24,627 nucleotides of DNA from Colwellia_A sp041890515 (GTDB lineage Bacteria > Pseudomonadota > Gammaproteobacteria > Enterobacterales > Alteromonadaceae): assembly GCA_041890515.1 (NCBI GenBank), contig JASDWX010000039.1, positions 1 through 24,627 of the forward strand. Direction: 5' to 3'. Below the pieces are notes generated by a model. The model searched no databases. It saw only the letters and a program-made list of their open reading frames with translations, and was not told the origin of the DNA. Positions 15,067 through 23,101 of the stretch are shown here, piece by piece. Each line of letters opens with the position of its first letter. Position 1 is the stretch's first letter. The position numbers and the translations under genes are program-made.

Positions 15067-16710
15067 ATGTCAACAGATCAGGTTAAGCACATTAATACGC
15101 AAGCATTTACAGATCAAAAACCAGGCACATCAGGTTTAAGAAAAAAAGTGATTCAATTCCAACAAGTAGGTTATTTAGAAAATTTTGTCCAGGCGGTTTT
15201 TAATACCATTGCACCATGTCAGGGTAAAAAATTAGTTTTAGGTGGAGATGGACGTTTTTATAATCGCGAAGCAATCCAACTCATTATTAGAATGGCCGTT
15301 GCCAACGGGTTTTCTCGTATTCTAGTAGGTCTGGGAGGAATTTTGTCGACACCCGCTGCATCTTGTGTGATCCGAAAAACTAAAGCTTGTGGTGGTCTCA
15401 TCTTATCAGCCAGTCATAATCCTGGGGGCCCCGACGAAGACTTCGGTATCAAATTCAATGGTGAAAATGGCGGTCCAGCGCCTGAAAAACTTACAGAGGC
15501 TATTTTTCAACAAACCTTGTCGATAGAACAATTTAAAATTATTGATGCGGATGATATTAATCTCGATAAATTAGCAAGTTTGCAAATAGGGCAGTGCCAA
15601 ATAGATATTATTGATCCGGTTATTGATTATGCCAATTTGATGGAATCTATGTTTGATTTTGATTCCATGAAAACGCTTCTCTCAAATGGTAATTTTCGGA
15701 TGTGTTTTGATGCTATGCATGCTGTTAATGGACCTTACGCGAAAGAAATACTCGAGAACCGATTAGGTGCGCCAAAGGGTACCGTTATTAATGGTATTCC
15801 ATTAACTGATTTTGGTGGCGGACATCCCGATCCTAACTTAGTTCATGCCCATGAACTTGTAAACTTATTACACGGTGATGACCCGCTTGATTTCGGTGCC
15901 GCATCAGATGGTGATGGCGATCGTAATATGGTATTAGGTAAAGCTTTCTACATTAACCCGTGTGACAGTTTAGCTATTCTAACTGCCAATGCTCATTGCG
16001 TTCCTGCTTATGCTAAAGGCATTGCGGGTGTTGCTCGTTCAATGCCAACAAGTCGAGCTGTAGATAGAGTCGCCAAAGCGATGAAAATACCTTGTTATGA
16101 AACACCAACAGGGTGGAAGTTCTTTGGTAATTTACTCGATGCAGGGAAAATCACACTATGTGGTGAAGAAAGCTTCGGCACAGGCTCTGATCATGTCAGA
16201 GAAAAAGACGGTTTATGGGCGGTATTATTTTGGCTAAATTTAATTGCCGTTAAAAAGCAAACCGTCAGTGACATTGTGAGAAGTCATTGGTCCAAATATG
16301 GTCGTGATTATTTTACTCGTCATGATTTTGAAGCAGTCGACAGTGCTAATGCACAAGAGATGATCGGCCATTTAAAAGCAAAGTTGGTTTCGTTACCGGG
16401 TCAAATAGTGGCGGGGGTTGCAATAGAGTTTGCTGATGATTTTGAATATACTGATCCCGTAGATAACAGGATAGCGAGCGAGCAAGGTGTTCGAATATAT
16501 TTAAAAAATGGTGGACGTATTGTCTTTAGGCTTTCAGGTACTGGCACTGAAGGGGCCACCTTAAGACTTTATATAGATTGTTACCAAAATGAACCTGAAC
16601 TGTTAGAGCAAGAAACTCAAATCGCGCTTAGTAGCCTCATTAAAGTGGCTGAAGCAGTCGCTGGGATTAAGCACTTTACGGGCAGAGATAAACCAGATGT
16701 GATCACTTAA
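15067..16710 (+). CDS. pgm: Phosphoglucomutase, PGM1-like alpha-D-phosphohexomutase
   Basis: Interconverts glucose-6-P and glucose-1-P, linking glycolysis with glycogen synthesis and breakdown; cytoplasmic, needs Mg. The four mutase signatures are present: the catalytic serine loop SASHNPGGPDEDFGIKF (114-130, Ser116), the metal loop DGDGDR (281-286), the sugar-binding GEESFG (366-371), and a C-terminal phosphate-binding RLSGTGTEGATLRLYID. The N-terminal KPGTSGLRKKV is also typical. The SHNPGGP form and the DHVREKDGLWA segment mark the eukaryote-like PGM1 subclass rather than the SHNPPEDGG form of E. coli Pgm, despite nearly equal length (547 aa). GAAGGA precedes the ATG. glgA follows after about 70 bp. 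Confidence 0.95.
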   Translation: MSTDQVKHINTQAFTDQKPGTSGLRKKVIQFQQVGYLENFVQAVFNTIAPCQGKKLVLGGDGRFYNREAIQLIIRMAVANGFSRILVGLGGILSTPAASCVIRKTKACGGLILSASHNPGGPDEDFGIKFNGENGGPAPEKLTEAIFQQTLSIEQFKIIDADDINLDKLASLQIGQCQIDIIDPVIDYANLMESMFDFDSMKTLLSNGNFRMCFDAMHAVNGPYAKEILENRLGAPKGTVINGIPLTDFGGGHPDPNLVHAHELVNLLHGDDPLDFGAASDGDGDRNMVLGKAFYINPCDSLAILTANAHCVPAYAKGIAGVARSMPTSRAVDRVAKAMKIPCYETPTGWKFFGNLLDAGKITLCGEESFGTGSDHVREKDGLWAVLFWLNLIAVKKQTVSDIVRSHWSKYGRDYFTRHDFEAVDSANAQEMIGHLKAKLVSLPGQIVAGVAIEFADDFEYTDPVDNRIASEQGVRIYLKNGGRIVFRLSGTGTEGATLRLYIDCYQNEPELLEQETQIALSSLIKVAEAVAGIKHFTGRDKPDVIT

Positions 16711-16783
16711 CAACAATTACATAAGTGCATTTAATATTGATATAATGATCAGAAAAATATAAAAATGAATGAAAGGTACTGAA

Positions 16784-18346
16784 ATGAATATATTAATGGC
16801 TGCGGCAGAAAATGATGCTTTACCTCATGGGAAGGTAGGAGGCATTGCTGATGTCGTACGTGATATTCCGCTTGCTTTAGCCGAGATTGGTCAAAAGGTT
16901 AATGTGGTAATGCCGGGGTATGGCAGTTTATCTACGCTATCAGACGCCAAATATGTTACGTCATTGGAGGTAATGTTTGGAGGTCAAAAACAAAAAATTG
17001 ATATTTATAAATATTCATTAGCTAATCCGCATAAAAATGTTATTCAATGGATCATTGAACACCCATTGTTTGCCATCGGTGGAATAGGGCAAATTTACTG
17101 TAATGACCCAGATAATAGACCTTTTGCTTCTGATGCTACCAAGTTTGCTTTATTTAGTGCAGCGGTTGCAAAAGCTATCATTTGCGATGTTTTTGGTAAA
17201 ATTGATGTAATACATTTACATGACTGGCATACCGCAATGGTGTCAGTGTTGAGAGCTTATGATCCTGAATACCAGGCACTAAAAGATATTAAAACCGTTT
17301 ATACCATTCACAATTTAGCGTTACAAGGTATCAGACCGATTGATGGTGATGCGTCATCATTAAAAGCGTGGTTTCCTTATTTATCTTTTGATTATGATCA
17401 AATAGGCGATCCCCGTTATCATCATTGTATGAATCCTATGCGCTCAGGTATTAAACTTTCAGACAAAGTGCATGCAGTTTCGCCAACTTACGCAAAAGAG
17501 ATCTTATCCCCGAGTAATGTAGAACATGGTTATTTTGGTGGAGAAGGCTTAGAAAATGACTTAAGTAATGTGGCTGATGCAGGTAACTTGTATGGAATTC
17601 TAAATGGTTGTGAGTACCCAGATAAAGTAAATGTTCGTTTAAAGTTACACGACTTAATAAAGCTTGCAGAATCCGCGGTCATTAAATGGATAGCAAATAA
17701 GTCTTTAGTTGATAGCGCACATTTAATCGCGATAACGCGGTTGAAGCAACTTGCAGAAATAAAATATAGAAATCCGCCATTAATATTGACTTCAGTTGGG
17801 CGTATTACCGATCAAAAAATACGCTTATTTCAACAAATCATGCCAAATGGAGATACAGCACTAGAGCACTTATTAACACGATTATCTGATGATGGCATAT
17901 TTATTTTATTAGGCAGTGGCGATAATAAACTTGAAGACTTTTTAGTAAAAGTAGCGTCAACGAATAGTAACTTTATTTTCCTAAAAGGTTATTCAGAAGC
18001 TTTATCAGAAAGTATGTATAGCTCAGGTGATTTATTCCTGATGCCAAGCTCATTTGAACCTTGTGGCATTAGTCAAATGTTGTCAATGAGAGCAGGTCAA
18101 CCTTGTTTAGCACATAGTGTGGGTGGGTTAACCGATACCATTATTCATAATAACAATGGTTTTACTTTTAACGGAGATAGCGCTCTTCAACAAGCAGAAA
18201 ACATGCTCAGTTGTTTTGATGTTGCAATAAAAGTGAAAAAGCTCAATCCAATTAAATGGGATAAAATTGCTGATAATGCTATGAAAGCAAGGTTCTTATG
18301 GCAAAATGCTGCACTTGATTACATTAAAAACTTATACAGTAATTAG
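16784..18346 (+). CDS. glgA: Glycogen synthase (GT5), divergent form
   Basis: Transfers glucose from ADP-glucose to the glycogen chain end. The 520-aa protein from this start has the two Rossmann domains of GT-B enzymes. The N-terminal substrate loop is HGKVGGIADVV (15-25, Lys17), equivalent to the usual KTGGLADVV. HLHDWHTAM (144-152) and YTIHNLALQG (173-182) are typical GT5 blocks. In the C-terminal half GRITDQK (339-345) keeps the Arg and Lys that bind ADP-glucose, and PSSFEPCGISQM (421-432) holds the catalytic Glu425. Departures from common GlgA include the stretch at about 280-335, which looks shortened and unusual. An in-frame ATG at 16769 would add five residues. The start at 16784 is preferred because AAAGG (16772-16776) lies 7 nt before it and MNILMAAAEN fits the family. 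Confidence 0.9.
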   Translation: MNILMAAAENDALPHGKVGGIADVVRDIPLALAEIGQKVNVVMPGYGSLSTLSDAKYVTSLEVMFGGQKQKIDIYKYSLANPHKNVIQWIIEHPLFAIGGIGQIYCNDPDNRPFASDATKFALFSAAVAKAIICDVFGKIDVIHLHDWHTAMVSVLRAYDPEYQALKDIKTVYTIHNLALQGIRPIDGDASSLKAWFPYLSFDYDQIGDPRYHHCMNPMRSGIKLSDKVHAVSPTYAKEILSPSNVEHGYFGGEGLENDLSNVADAGNLYGILNGCEYPDKVNVRLKLHDLIKLAESAVIKWIANKSLVDSAHLIAITRLKQLAEIKYRNPPLILTSVGRITDQKIRLFQQIMPNGDTALEHLLTRLSDDGIFILLGSGDNKLEDFLVKVASTNSNFIFLKGYSEALSESMYSSGDLFLMPSSFEPCGISQMLSMRAGQPCLAHSVGGLTDTIIHNNNGFTFNGDSALQQAENMLSCFDVAIKVKKLNPIKWDKIADNAMKARFLWQNAALDYIKNLYSN

Positions 18347-18605
18347 CATTTCTTGATATTTTAGCGCTGATTTAGGTGGGCACATTCACTTTTTTGAAAG
18401 AGTCTTGTGACTATCGGTATCACGGTTAAGGATAGTTTTATAATCTTCATTTATTGCCATGATAACATGAATTTTTTATTCATCATTATAAGCAAATTAT
18501 AGTTAAATACACCTTGTTTTATCCGTTTACTTATCATAATAAATGTTTGGTATTTTTTACCTAATAGGTTAATATTTAAGCCATTATCCATCAGAATATG
18601 AATTT
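18347..18605. other. Gap between glgA and the diguanylate cyclase
   Basis: 259 bp without a gene. A weak stem (AGGTG at 18374-18378 with CACTT at 18387-18391) followed by a T-run near 18390-18395 could be the glycogen operon terminator, but it is short and includes a G-U pair. The rest is AT-rich and probably contains the promoter of the next gene, which has no obvious ribosome binding site. Confidence 0.3.
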
Positions 18606-19886
18606 ATGAAAGCTCTTGTCATTGACCCTTCCAAGTTCGCACGAATGATTATTAATATGACGCTTAAAAGTCATGGGATTATAACCGACAGCGTTAGCAG
18701 TGAAAAAGAAGCTTTATCTTTAATTCAAGACAATAGTTATCAGCTTATTTGCGTGGCGAGAACATTAGAAGATAGTGATTGCCGTCTTTTTTGTGCTAGG
18801 TTGCGAGCAACCTCTTCTACTCAATCTACACCTATTGTTATGCTCACTTTTTCAGAGGTACAAGAAACAGAGTCCTTTATGGCGGTAGGGGTTACAGAAG
18901 TATTCAGTAAAAACGACATTCCTGCCTTCTCAAGTTATGTTGATAGTCTAAGTAAAACAACCCGAAGTAATTTTGTTTATGGTGGGAGAATATTGTACGT
19001 CGAAGATTCAATGACTGTCGCGAAAATTACTATGGGTCTATTAAATGACAATGGTTATGAAGTCAGTCATATCACGACAGGTGAAGAAGCCATAAAGCTC
19101 TATGATGAGCAAAATTACGATCTCGTGATGACAGATATTATTCTTGCTGGAAAAGTCAGTGGAACAGGTTTAGTACGTTATATTCGAGACAGAGAGAGCA
19201 AACAAAAAGCACCTATACCTACTTCTATTTTAGCGATGAGTAGTTTTGACGATACTTCTCGAAAATTAGCGCTGTTTAAAGTGGGCGTTAATGATTATGT
19301 ACTCAAGCCAATAATGAATGAAGAGCTATTGGCACGAGTTGACAATTTAATTCTTAATCAGCAGTTATTTAAACAGCTAGAAATTCAGCGTCAAGGCTTA
19401 GAAGAATTAGCCATGTCTGACCAACTCACTGGCCTCTACAATCGTCACTATTTATTAGATAGCGCATCCAAAAAAATTAGTGCAGCTAAAAGGCACAATA
19501 TTGAACTTTGTTTAGTGGTTATTGATATCGACTTCTTTAAATCGTTCAATGACGATCATGGTCATGCCATCGGGGATTTGATACTTATAAAAGTTGGAGA
19601 GTTACTCTCTAATCATGTTCGTAATAACGACGTTGTCTCGCGGTTTGGGGGGGAAGAGTTTGTGATATTATACGAGCACTGTTCATTGATTCATGCGGTT
19701 AACAAAACGAAAGAGTTGCGAAAAACGTTAGAAGCATTAAAACCAGAAGGCTTGACGGTTACAGCAAGTTTCGGCGTCGCTCAATTTAATCCAATGGATA
19801 TTGACTTTAATGGTCTCTTCGCAAGAGCAGACAAAGCAGTCTATCAAGCAAAAGATAATGGTCGAAATTGCGTTGTATTTGTTTAA
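18606..19886 (+). CDS. Two-receiver GGDEF diguanylate cyclase (PleD-like)
   Basis: A 426-aa cytoplasmic signalling protein laid out as receiver, receiver, GGDEF, like PleD of Caulobacter. Receiver 1 (about 1-115) has Ala51 (LICVART) where the phospho-acceptor Asp should be, so it is probably not phosphorylated and may serve dimerisation. Receiver 2 (about 127-250) looks functional, with EDS near its start, Asp177 in VMTDIIL and Lys234 in VLKP. The GGDEF domain (about 265-426) has SDQLTGLYNRHY at its start and the active-site variant GGEEF (348-352), which normally retains activity. The inhibitory c-di-GMP site RNND (339-342) sits five residues before GGEEF. Predicted output is c-di-GMP synthesis under control of an unidentified histidine kinase. 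It is co-directional with glgA but 259 bp away, so a link to glycogen control is only speculative. Confidence 0.92.
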   Translation: MKALVIDPSKFARMIINMTLKSHGIITDSVSSEKEALSLIQDNSYQLICVARTLEDSDCRLFCARLRATSSTQSTPIVMLTFSEVQETESFMAVGVTEVFSKNDIPAFSSYVDSLSKTTRSNFVYGGRILYVEDSMTVAKITMGLLNDNGYEVSHITTGEEAIKLYDEQNYDLVMTDIILAGKVSGTGLVRYIRDRESKQKAPIPTSILAMSSFDDTSRKLALFKVGVNDYVLKPIMNEELLARVDNLILNQQLFKQLEIQRQGLEELAMSDQLTGLYNRHYLLDSASKKISAAKRHNIELCLVVIDIDFFKSFNDDHGHAIGDLILIKVGELLSNHVRNNDVVSRFGGEEFVILYEHCSLIHAVNKTKELRKTLEALKPEGLTVTASFGVAQFNPMDIDFNGLFARADKAVYQAKDNGRNCVVFV

Positions 19887-20217
19887 ACACCCTACATTCA
19901 TTTTGAACCTCATTGTTTAAGCAATATATTATCTTTTCATCGGTGCTAAAAATATAGGAACCTCAGAAGGAGCCAAATCTTTTGAATATACTAAATTATA
20001 TGAGCGATACCGTCTTGATAAGCAGGTGGTTTTGGATGATTATAAGTGCAGCAAAGCCTAATGCATGGAACCTAACATAGGTATCTACATTAATGATGAG
20101 AGCACCATCTTAATTAATAGGTAACGAATAAACAGCCGTTAGTCGACGTTGATTTTCAAGTTTACTTATAACCAATAAACAGCTGAATATATCGTACCCA
20201 ATAAAGAAATCTAGTGA
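19887..20217. other. Non-coding gap after the diguanylate cyclase
   Basis: 331 bp between two converging genes. On the plus strand an open stretch of about 40 codons before a stop near 20060 reads in part YYLFIGAKNIGTSEGAKSFE, but it has no start codon and I do not recognise it; it may be a gene fragment or chance. No convincing terminator hairpin was found. Confidence 0.3.
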
Positions 20218-20775
20218 CTAGTCTCTTTTGTATAGAGATTCTATTGTCGTTGATTCGATTGTGTGACCATTTATCATGTATCCAGCTAAAGCACCTGAAG
20301 CCTCTTTTGGTAACTCAAGTTTTTCTACGGACAGTGCGTGTATAGTGAAGCGGTAATGATGTACACCATGGCCTTCGGGTGGGCAAGCGCCACCGAAACC
20401 TTGATTGCCATAATCATTTTGTATTTGTGTACTACCGATCGGGGCGCTATTGGTTTTTATGTTTCCTGCGCCAGAAGGTATCTCCATCACGGTCATTGGT
20501 ATGTTCACTATTTGCCAATGCCACCAACCACTTCCTGTAGGGGCATCTGGGTCATAAGCGGTAATAGCAAAACTTTTTGTACCTTCAGGTGCATTAGACC
20601 ATTTAAGGTGTGGTGATAAATCACCTCCAGAACAACCAAACCCATTGAACTCTTGCGTTTTAGACATGAATTCTCCTTGAGCAATATCTTTACTCGATAA
20701 TGTCAGGTTTTCTGCAACAACAGATGCTGAAACGCTAAGCGATAAAATAGAAAGAAGTTTAAGAGTATGACGCAT
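20218..20775 (-). CDS. YbhB/YbcL-like PEBP family protein, exported
   Basis: A 185-aa protein of the phosphatidylethanolamine-binding (Raf kinase inhibitor-like) family, YbhB/YbcL branch. Residues 1-21 form a signal peptide (basic MRHTLK, hydrophobic core, cleavage likely after SASVVA), so the protein is probably periplasmic. The family signatures are YDPDAPTGSGWWHW (74-87) and GHGVHHYRFTIHAL (135-148), which line the anion-binding pocket. Two cysteines (Cys48 and Cys131) could pair in the periplasm. The biochemical role of bacterial members is unclear. AAGGA lies just before the ATG. It is 90 bp downstream of the AraC-type gene on the same strand, which may therefore be its regulator or operon partner. 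Confidence 0.92.
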   Translation of the reverse strand: MRHTLKLLSILSLSVSASVVAENLTLSSKDIAQGEFMSKTQEFNGFGCSGGDLSPHLKWSNAPEGTKSFAITAYDPDAPTGSGWWHWQIVNIPMTVMEIPSGAGNIKTNSAPIGSTQIQNDYGNQGFGGACPPEGHGVHHYRFTIHALSVEKLELPKEASGALAGYMINGHTIESTTIESLYKRD

Positions 20776-20801
20776 AATAATCCTTGTGAATGTTTATATG
20801 A

Positions 20802-20825
20802 TTAAAGTTATATTATTAACTTTAA
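20802..20825. promoter_or_regulatory. Inverted repeat upstream of the PEBP gene
   Basis: TTAAAGTTA (20802-20810), 6 bp, TAACTTTAA (20817-20825): perfect 9-bp arms, 27 bp before the PEBP start on the minus strand and 40 bp after the AraC-family stop. There is no T-run after the stem in the direction of transcription, so an operator is at least as likely as a terminator. Confidence 0.4.
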
Positions 20826-20865
20826 ATGGTTAATTAAGTAGCCTCTAAACGGTCACACTTTCGCC

Positions 20866-21672
20866 CTAATCCTCCATTTTAGTTTTACGAAGTTCGGATG
20901 GTGTTAAACCAAATCGTCCTTTAAAACGCTCTGTAAATCTTGATTGAGACTGATAACCACACTTTTCTGCAATGAGAGCAATGGAATGGTGAGTTGTTTG
21001 CAATAAATGTAACCCTAAGCTAAGTCTAGATTGGTCTTTAATTTCTTGCAAACTGGTACCTTCTGCTTTGAGTTTCCGTCGCAGTGTCGATTCGCTCATT
21101 GCTAGTTGATCACAAATTTGGTCGATGCTTAATGGCTGAAAATTATGGGTTGAGAACATTTCATTGATCCGATGTCCAATTTTTGGATTACCTAGCATGG
21201 ATAAAATTTCTTCATGACCCATATGACAGAGTAACTTGATGATTTCCCTTTTTCGAAGAGACCAAAATTGTGTGGGAGCCCAAAGAGAGCTTTCAACAAA
21301 TTGTTTTAAACATTCTGCTAAAGTGGAGGTTATTTTACCCAGACAATAATCTTGTTTATTTGAAGCACTGATTTGGATACCATCAAAATCCTCATAATCA
21401 AACTCGATCAGCAACGCAAAATATTCCTTATCTTTTGGTATGTTTCGCATATTAATTGCAGGGCTACTTGATAGAAAGATAAAGTCACCAGCATGACAAA
21501 CTAATTCATTATTTTTGCCAAGTTCTTTGTCACCTTTAAGCACAATGATTAATAAGGGTTTTACAATAGGGACATTTAATAAATTTTGCTCTCTGAATGA
21601 GGTATACACAGAAAAAGGTCGTTCATGCTTTTCAGTCAGGGTATTTTTGATGGTAATCAGCAGATTTTCCAT
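20866..21672 (-). CDS. AraC-family transcriptional regulator
   Basis: A 268-aa cytoplasmic regulator. The N-terminal half (about 30-100) looks like the beta-rich sensing domain of the family (IIVLKGDKELG, AGDFIFLSSSP). The C-terminal AraC-type DNA-binding domain has two helix-turn-helices: SIDQICDQLAMSESTLRRKL (182-201) and IALIAEKCGYQSQSRFTERF (231-250), followed by the conserved FGLTPSELR (254-262). The inducer cannot be inferred. The neighbouring PEBP gene downstream on the same strand is a plausible target. The start is preceded by only a short AGG, so expression may be low. Confidence 0.92.
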   Translation of the reverse strand: MENLLITIKNTLTEKHERPFSVYTSFREQNLLNVPIVKPLLIIVLKGDKELGKNNELVCHAGDFIFLSSSPAINMRNIPKDKEYFALLIEFDYEDFDGIQISASNKQDYCLGKITSTLAECLKQFVESSLWAPTQFWSLRKREIIKLLCHMGHEEILSMLGNPKIGHRINEMFSTHNFQPLSIDQICDQLAMSESTLRRKLKAEGTSLQEIKDQSRLSLGLHLLQTTHHSIALIAEKCGYQSQSRFTERFKGRFGLTPSELRKTKMED

Positions 21673-22138
21673 AGTTGCCTAATAAGGTGATAGCTTACAA
21701 AATAACGGGGATAAGTGCTGGTAATATCCCAATTATAAAATTAAATTGAATTTATTAATATCACACTATTTGTTTGAGTGCTTAGTAAGTTTTATATGTT
21801 AGCAGTATAAATGAATACCCATACCACCAAACTAATACTTAGCTGAAGATTAAAACCGGTCATGAATGTTATTTCTTTATTGAATTTATACGCAATACCT
21901 TAACAAAAAGTATTCCCTCTTTAGTCTTATCTCCAAAATTGCTAACTCTCGGTGGCCTAAAAGCACCTGAGGTTCGAGATCTATACCCTATTTATCCACC
22001 AATTAGAGGTGTGATTATGCAACCTGTAAGCTTAGGTGACCATTACCTTGTATGCATTAATAAGATGAAAAAGTGGTAACAATTAAAAATATCTGGCCAT
22101 TAAGCTAACAAAACTTTGTCCTTACAAGGAATAAAAGA
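21673..22138. other. Divergent gap between AraC-type gene and pilin gene
   Basis: 466 bp, AT-rich, with promoters expected in both directions. One tiny open frame, 22017-22079 (20 codons, MQPVSLGDHYLVCINKMKKW), has AGAGGTG upstream of its ATG and could be a leader peptide for the pilin gene, but chance is as likely. No further structure was identified. Confidence 0.25.
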
Positions 22139-22627
22139 ATGTCCATGAAAATTCAGTCTGGTTTCACCTTAATTGAGTTGGTTACCGTCATTGTCATTCT
22201 CGGTATTCTCGCGGTCACAGCAGCGCCAAAGTTTATAGAAATTTCATCTGATGCTAGACGTGCATCATTAATGCAAGTGCGAGGGGCGTTGACGGAAGCG
22301 ATGAATAGGGTAAATCTAAAATCAAGAGTGGAAAACGAAGAAACTATTCACCAAAATGAAAACCCTGAAGTTGATGGCATTCAAACTCATTTTGGGTATC
22401 CCGTATCTTTGGAGGTACAAAGCTTGCTCAATTTAAGTGATAGTCATTGGACAGTCCTCACGAATAACAGTTTAGCGATTATAGTACCTTCGTCATTATC
22501 AGATACTTTGACAGCGAGTGGTATCGATCCACAAACGGCTTGTAATATTACTTATGAACAAGTAAGTGTTATACCCAGTAACGTCGGTGACATTCCTGTC
22601 ATCGAATCTTATTTGGGCGGGTGTTAA
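22139..22627 (+). CDS. MshA-like type IV major pilin (prepilin)
   Basis: A 162-aa type IV prepilin. A short leader ends in SG, and prepilin peptidase should cut between Gly8 and Phe9; the mature protein starts FTLIELVTVIVILGILA, with the required Glu at mature position 5. That hydrophobic helix anchors the subunit in the inner membrane before assembly into the pilus. The continuation TAAPKFIEISSDARRASLMQ, the FGYPVS segment and the C-terminal ACNITYE...GGC resemble MshA-type pilins; Cys135 and Cys162 would form the terminal disulfide loop. It stands alone here, without msh assembly genes, so it would need machinery encoded elsewhere. AAGGA about 9 nt upstream supports the first ATG; the second, at 22145, is too far from it. 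Confidence 0.88.
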   Translation: MSMKIQSGFTLIELVTVIVILGILAVTAAPKFIEISSDARRASLMQVRGALTEAMNRVNLKSRVENEETIHQNENPEVDGIQTHFGYPVSLEVQSLLNLSDSHWTVLTNNSLAIIVPSSLSDTLTASGIDPQTACNITYEQVSVIPSNVGDIPVIESYLGGC

Positions 22628-23101
22628 CTTACAAAGAGACCATTCAACGCAGAGTAATATCTTAGGAAGTGACTTGCCTGTTTAACCTGAGAAAATAGTA
22701 TCAGGGTAAACATCATATAAAAATAAGCGTTATTCTTAAGGCTTGTCTACAGCACTTTTTTTTTTACTCAAAATGTTAACAAGTCATCCTTAATTCTCTG
22801 CAGGTAGGTGGGCATTTCAGGCTCTCTATATACAAAAAAATGATCATTATTATAAAATTAAGATTGCACATTTGAGTTTGCTAAATCAAGTAAAACCATC
22901 GGTAGTCAATATATAAATAAATATCTACTGTGTGCAACGTTATCATTTCAGATAATAATTTATGATGAAAAGGCTTAATTTTAATGCAGCCATCATTGAT
23001 TGGCTTAACTCCTCAACTAAGTTAACTCCAAGACAATAACAAACACTTTTCAACGTAGATATGCTTAATAAATCACCATCACTCTTATTTAAGAGCTATT
23101 A
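22628..23101. other. Non-coding gap after the pilin gene
   Basis: 474 bp between two converging genes, AT-rich. A run of ten T at 22756-22765 stands out and could belong to a terminator, but only a weak stem (AAGC/GCTT around 22725-22744) precedes it. No gene-like reading frame is seen in either direction. Confidence 0.3.

Noticed and set aside
20338..20616. 92-codon plus-strand frame inside the PEBP gene
   Set aside because: Antisense to a well-supported exported protein, with no domain features and no ribosome binding site.
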